From: Suillus spraguei
Taxonomy: Eukaryota; Basidiomycota; Agaricomycetes; Boletales; Suillaceae
DNA: 64,000 nucleotides
Direction of reading: 5' to 3'
Assembly (NCBI GenBank): GCA_016800925.1
Contig: JABCPU010000004.1
Location: 372,001-436,000 of the forward strand
The position numbers and the translations under genes are program-made. Positions 60,317 to 64,000 of this stretch are shown here, in pieces. Position 1 is the stretch's first letter, and each line of letters opens with the position of its first letter. Below the pieces are notes generated by a model. It was not told the origin of the DNA, made no database searches, and saw only the letters and a list, made by a program, of their open reading frames with translations.

Positions 60317-61699
60317 ATGGTGCTCAAAGTCCTTGCAGCGGTAGTCAATACCATACTCCCATCTAAATACTATCCGCACGCGTTCATTTCTATCCTTGCC
60401 ATCGTAGTGATTCGCGCATTTGTACAAGGGCGCACCACCAACCGTGAAAGGGACATGCATGCAAAGGTAGTCCTTCTTACAGTACGTATGCTACCCTCCC
60501 ACCTCCATCTGCATCACTCACTTAATTAGGGAGGATTCACTCCGTTAGGCCTAACGCTCATGCAAAACCTTGCTCAACGAGGCGCACATATAATTGCTCT
60601 CTCGCCCAAGCCAATTCAAGATCCTGAAGTTGATATTCTTATCAACCTCTTGCGATCGACCACAAAGAACGACCAGATATTCGCAGATGAATGTGATCTG
60701 ACATCTGCGTCTTCTGTCCGTTCCTTCTGCTCTCGCTTCCTCACAGCAAAAGAGACTAGACTGGATGCTATCATATTCGCACATGAATATCAGCAGCTAG
60801 GCTCCATGATCAGTTACCAGGATCCTGCCGTACTAACCCAGGAGAGACAAAACGCTTCATTAGCATCATTCTTAATTACCACCCTTCTCCTTCCTGTCCT
60901 CCTCGTCGCACCCCCAGAACGCGATCTACGCATCATAAGCGTCGTCAACCCTTTCTATGCCGCCGCCGCACCCTCTTATTCTCCAACTTCCAGGCCACCT
61001 CTAACATCTCCACTTTTCCACCAAGAAGGTTGGCGCTCCCTTCAAATGGTCATTTTCACCCGCCACCTCCAGCGTATCCTTGATGCACTGCCATCGGGTG
61101 GGCAAATACCACGGACAGACGACTCCACCATCCACGTCGTGAGCGACAAGATGCAAAAGTCCAACATCGTCGCCGTATCCGTGTGTCCCGGGCTCTCTAG
61201 ATCAGATACCATCGCACCGCTATTGAATGCAGTTCGGGGACGAAATCAATCTATGTTCGGCGTTGTTTTGTCAGATTCTTCATTTGATTGAATACTTAAA
61301 TGCTGACATTTCTTCAGGTACATACTTCTTCAACCCTTCCTCCGCCTTCTTACAAAATCCACAACGTCTACCATTCAATCCGTGCTGCACGTGCTGTTTC
61401 TCCCAACACCTTTCAAGAGCAATGCTGGCCAAGGCACAGATGCTCCAGAAGAAGTGTTGAAAGCAGGCGCGCTCTACCGCGAGTGTGCAGTTGTTAACTT
61501 GCGGATACCGAACCTTGCAACGGGTGATACTACCGATGCGCAGGTGCCGGATGATGGAGAATTTGGTGGCGTGCATCTTGGACAGGCGGTGTGGGAGGGC
61601 CTTGAGGGTGCATTGAAGGAGTGGGAGAAAGTGGAACCGCAAGGCGATAAAGAGACTGGGTGTGATGATGGGCTGTCAGTTGATACCCCGAGCAGTTAG
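60317..61699 (+). CDS. Short-chain dehydrogenase/reductase-like membrane-anchored protein
   Basis: Three exons. The start MVLKVLAAVVNTILPSKYYP is followed by a hydrophobic anchor (HAFISILAIVVIRAFVQG). The nucleotide-binding motif is VVLLTGGFTPLGLTLMQNLA, matching the TGxxxGxG turn of SDR enzymes, and ECDLTSASSVRSFCSRFL fits the next strand-helix unit. The usual catalytic YxxxK is not evident: the matching region reads GWRSLQMVIFTRHLQRIL. After an intron with donor inside GVVL, the protein continues YILLQPFLRLLTKSTTSTIQ, SVLHVLFLPTPFK, VLKAGALYRECAVVNLRIP and GVHLGQAVWEGLEGALKEWE. It may be a catalytically changed SDR relative; substrate unknown. Confidence 0.7.
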
Positions 61700-62850
61700 A
61701 CGTGGGTGCACACCGCCACAGTACTCACTGATCTGGATCCGTTAACATTTGTGCGTTCTCATCATTTCGATGACGCGATTACTGGGGCAGCTGTCCACTG
61801 CGTGCTGCTGGAGCAACGGATGACGACGCTGTCAGTTGACCCTTCTTTGACATACTTGAAGTTGGACCGTTGTAGATGCGCAATGTGGATGATCTACGAG
61901 CTGCAGTGTAGTAACATAGAAATGATCCAAAGATAATAATGTACACATGTTATCTTTGCATAAATTGCAGGTAGGCCAACTTGGAATTTCAAACATAACC
62001 AAAATTGTGCGTGTACGAACGCTGAGGTAAACCAAAAACAAACTGCTCAGGCTCAAGAGCACGTCTGCAGAACGCTCTTCGACCAACTCGGATATTAATG
62101 GCAAAATATTTTGACTTACCCAAGTAGTAGTCGGACGTCACCGAGTGACGTCTCCGGCCTCGACCCCAGGTATGGAGGATTGTACTCGTATATTATCAAA
62201 ATCATCATCCCAAAACACAACCTGTGCCGGTTCCACCATCCTCACATTCGCGACCCAGATGTGATGTCCATTTTCGGGATGATACGTCGAACTTTACATT
62301 AAAAAAAGACATAGTCGTCTTTAGTAAGACGTCTCCTTCACTTTGTGTTGTCAAGATTAAAATTACTTCTTTTCCCTAAATCACCTTTAAGCACCTGACA
62401 TTTTTCTGATAGGAGGGTCATGGTCTGACGCGAGGGTTCGAGCAGCACCAAGATTGCAGTTGAGATTGGCGCGTGACGTGGGTGCAGGTCGGATGCACGA
62501 TACCTCAGTACCGAGCGGTGCTGTACCTCGTTCTTGGAGCCGAAGTAAGTACTTCGGAAAGGGCTACTAGACTGCAAATTTTAATTGCTGTACAAAAATC
62601 TTCAACGAACGTACGATGTAGGGCGCTCCGACCGTGCCCGGGATTGAAAATAATAATTTAATAATATGTTACTCTAGAATTTGCCATTTTTGGGTTATTT
62701 TGTGAAATCAATTGAATTCCTCGTGGTCCCATTTGGAAGTACCGGTTAACGTCCAACCTTTTATTCGCATCGACTCGTTGACATTATCTTTCTTTACCTC
62801 TCTCACCCTCCCTTCTCTACCCGGTCACTTCCTGCGACGACGAGCACACG
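61700..62850. other. Intergenic region with a CRE-like palindrome
   Basis: About 1.15 kb without a supported gene, containing the YHM2 promoter. At 62134-62152 there is a perfect inverted repeat GACGTCAC-CGA-GTGACGTC, which contains two TGACGTC-type half sites as bound by ATF/CREB-family bZIP factors. Pyrimidine-rich DNA lies at 62785-62830 just before the YHM2 start, as is common in strongly expressed fungal genes. Confidence 0.55.
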
Positions 62851-64000
62851 ATGGCAATTCAAAGGGAACCCGGCCAGAAAGGCATTAACTGGTCTAACAT
62901 TGCTGTCGGTGAGCGCGTCTACGTGATCTCGCCTTGTGAAACATACTGAACAATGTAAATTATCCTAGGTGCTATCATGAACATGGTATGTTTGAACACT
63001 CGCTGTTGATTATCAGCTCATGTACGCGTCGTGACGTGTCTTCTACATCATTTAGTTTGTACGTTCACTCATTTTGGTGGAGTGATTTTTACTGACTTAT
63101 CCCCGCCTTTGCAGGAGGCAAGTCGAGCGAGACGTTCGTGCTGAGCAATCCTGACGGTGTCTTTAGGTCACGACCCTTGGTCAACCCTTGGAAGTCCTTA
63201 AGACCCAAATGGCCGCTAACCGATCACAAACTATGCTCCAGGCACCAAGGCTGTCTGGGCCCGTGGTGGTGTTGCCGGGATGTATCAAGGTCTGATTCCA
63301 TGGGTCAGTAATCGCCTCGTGAACGTCTAGGCATTTGATTCATGCTGATTCAATAATAGGCTTGGATTGAAGCCTCCACTAAGGGTGGTGTGCTTCTTTT
63401 CACTGCCTCTGAAATCGAGACTGCTGGCATTGGTATGGGTGTCAGCCCTGCTACCGCTGGTCTCTTGGGTGGTATGGGCGGTGGTATTGCCCAGGCTTAC
63501 GCAACTATGGGTAAGTTTTCACGCAGACACTCGCATTGCCTTCTTCATACATGATGTATACTTTTGTCTATTGAGGCTAGTTCATAATACTGTGTTGCTT
63601 TCAATTAACCATCTTTCGGGACTGACTTACACGCTACCATCACAAATGTCATGCTAATATTTTCTACAGGGTTCACGACGTGTATGAAGACTGTTGAGAT
63701 CACGCGACACAAAGAGGCTGCTGTCGGTGTCGAACGGTCAACGTTCCAAGTATTCATGGACATCTATCGCCGCGAAGGTATCAAGGGTATCAACAAGGGT
63801 GTTAATGCTGTTGCTGTGCGACAATGCACCAACTGGGGCTCTCGGTCTGTGATATTCACTCGAAATGTTGTAGTGCTTTCAGCTGATACTCGGTGTGCAG
63901 CATGGGTTTTGCTCGTCTTGCTGAATCTATGATCCGGAATGTGCGTGGCAAGGGCGAAAAGGACAGCCTTGGTGCAATGGACAAGATCTTGGCTTCCTCC
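62851..64000 (+). CDS. YHM2: Mitochondrial citrate/2-oxoglutarate carrier YHM2 (partial, 3' cut by window)
   Basis: A mitochondrial carrier family member; yeast Yhm2 exchanges citrate for oxoglutarate and supports cytosolic NADPH. Exons seen: 62851-62908, 62969-62985, 63056-63058, 63115-63117, 63167-63303, 63360-63510, 63670-63844 and 63901 to the edge. The protein reads [91 protein letters not shown] and [20 protein letters not shown], closely matching Yhm2 including the carrier motif P-L-E-V-L-K. Phe and Glu of MFEV each come from a separate 3-nt exon; the intron after Glu has a GC donor. One apparent base loss near 63241-63247 breaks the frame (an extra base gives [11 protein letters not shown]). 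Confidence 0.92.

Noticed and set aside
60067..60354. Minus-strand open frame overlapping the SDR-like gene start
   Set aside because: Overlaps a supported plus-strand exon and shows no recognisable motif.
1..64000. CRISPR arrays, operons, phage or bacterial defence systems
   Set aside because: Gene structure is eukaryotic with spliceosomal introns throughout; no regularly spaced repeats or bacterial gene sets are present.

Overview
The window looks like nuclear DNA from a basidiomycete fungus, most likely an Agaricomycete (mushroom-forming fungus). Genes are dense, on both strands, and split by many short introns (about 45-85 nt, GT...AG, often with a CTGAC/CTAAC-like branch site). The gene set is eukaryotic and fungal: Byr4, NRDE2, Sec39, Vps18, an m-AAA protease, a QDE-1-type RNA-dependent RNA polymerase (RdRP) and an F-box/leucine-rich protein of a type common in mushrooms. 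I saw no rRNA, tRNA, CRISPR array or intact transposon. Taxonomy is inferred from gene style only.

Layout. 1-2.2 kb: degenerate accessory DNA with an aspartic-protease relic, a perfect 24-bp inverted repeat and a two-copy direct repeat. 2.2-4.3 kb: secreted histidine acid phosphatase (-). 4.3-6.2 kb: no supported gene. 6.2-17.3 kb: mitochondrial-type PP2C phosphatase (+), gamma-glutamyltransferase (-), prefoldin 6 (+), RdRP (-), unassigned exons (-), mitochondrial ribosomal protein S17 (-). 17.3-22 kb: gene-poor, with one unknown protein and the 3' part of another. 22-33.2 kb: DHA1-type transporter (-), WDR8/WRAP73 (+), m-AAA protease AFG3 (+), ACS-family transporter (-), urease accessory protein UreD (-). 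33.6-43.3 kb: Byr4 (-), NRDE2 (-), NIP7 (+), damaged F-box gene (-). 43.7-64 kb: Sec39 (+), Ser-rich protein (-), CGR1 (+), VPS18 (-), SHB17-like phosphatase (+), long coiled-coil protein (+), SDR-like protein (+), and the 5' part of the citrate/oxoglutarate carrier YHM2 (+), cut by the window edge.

Themes. Four genes serve mitochondria (PP2C, MRPS17, AFG3, YHM2), two serve RNA silencing or nuclear RNA surveillance (RdRP, NRDE2), two serve membrane tethering (Sec39, Vps18), and two serve ribosome biogenesis (NIP7, CGR1). UreD lies next to an allantoate-permease-type transporter, a possible nitrogen-use pair. These are not operons; most neighbours are divergent or convergent.

The strongest unusual signal is extreme exon splitting: two consecutive 3-nt exons in YHM2, the second followed by a GC-AG intron, a 7-nt exon in the SHB17-like gene and a 15-nt exon in the gamma-glutamyltransferase gene. 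A second pattern is a series of apparent single-base losses in otherwise well-conserved genes, several at short homopolymers. This suggests base-deletion errors in the assembly, so frame-broken genes here should not be called dead without checking.
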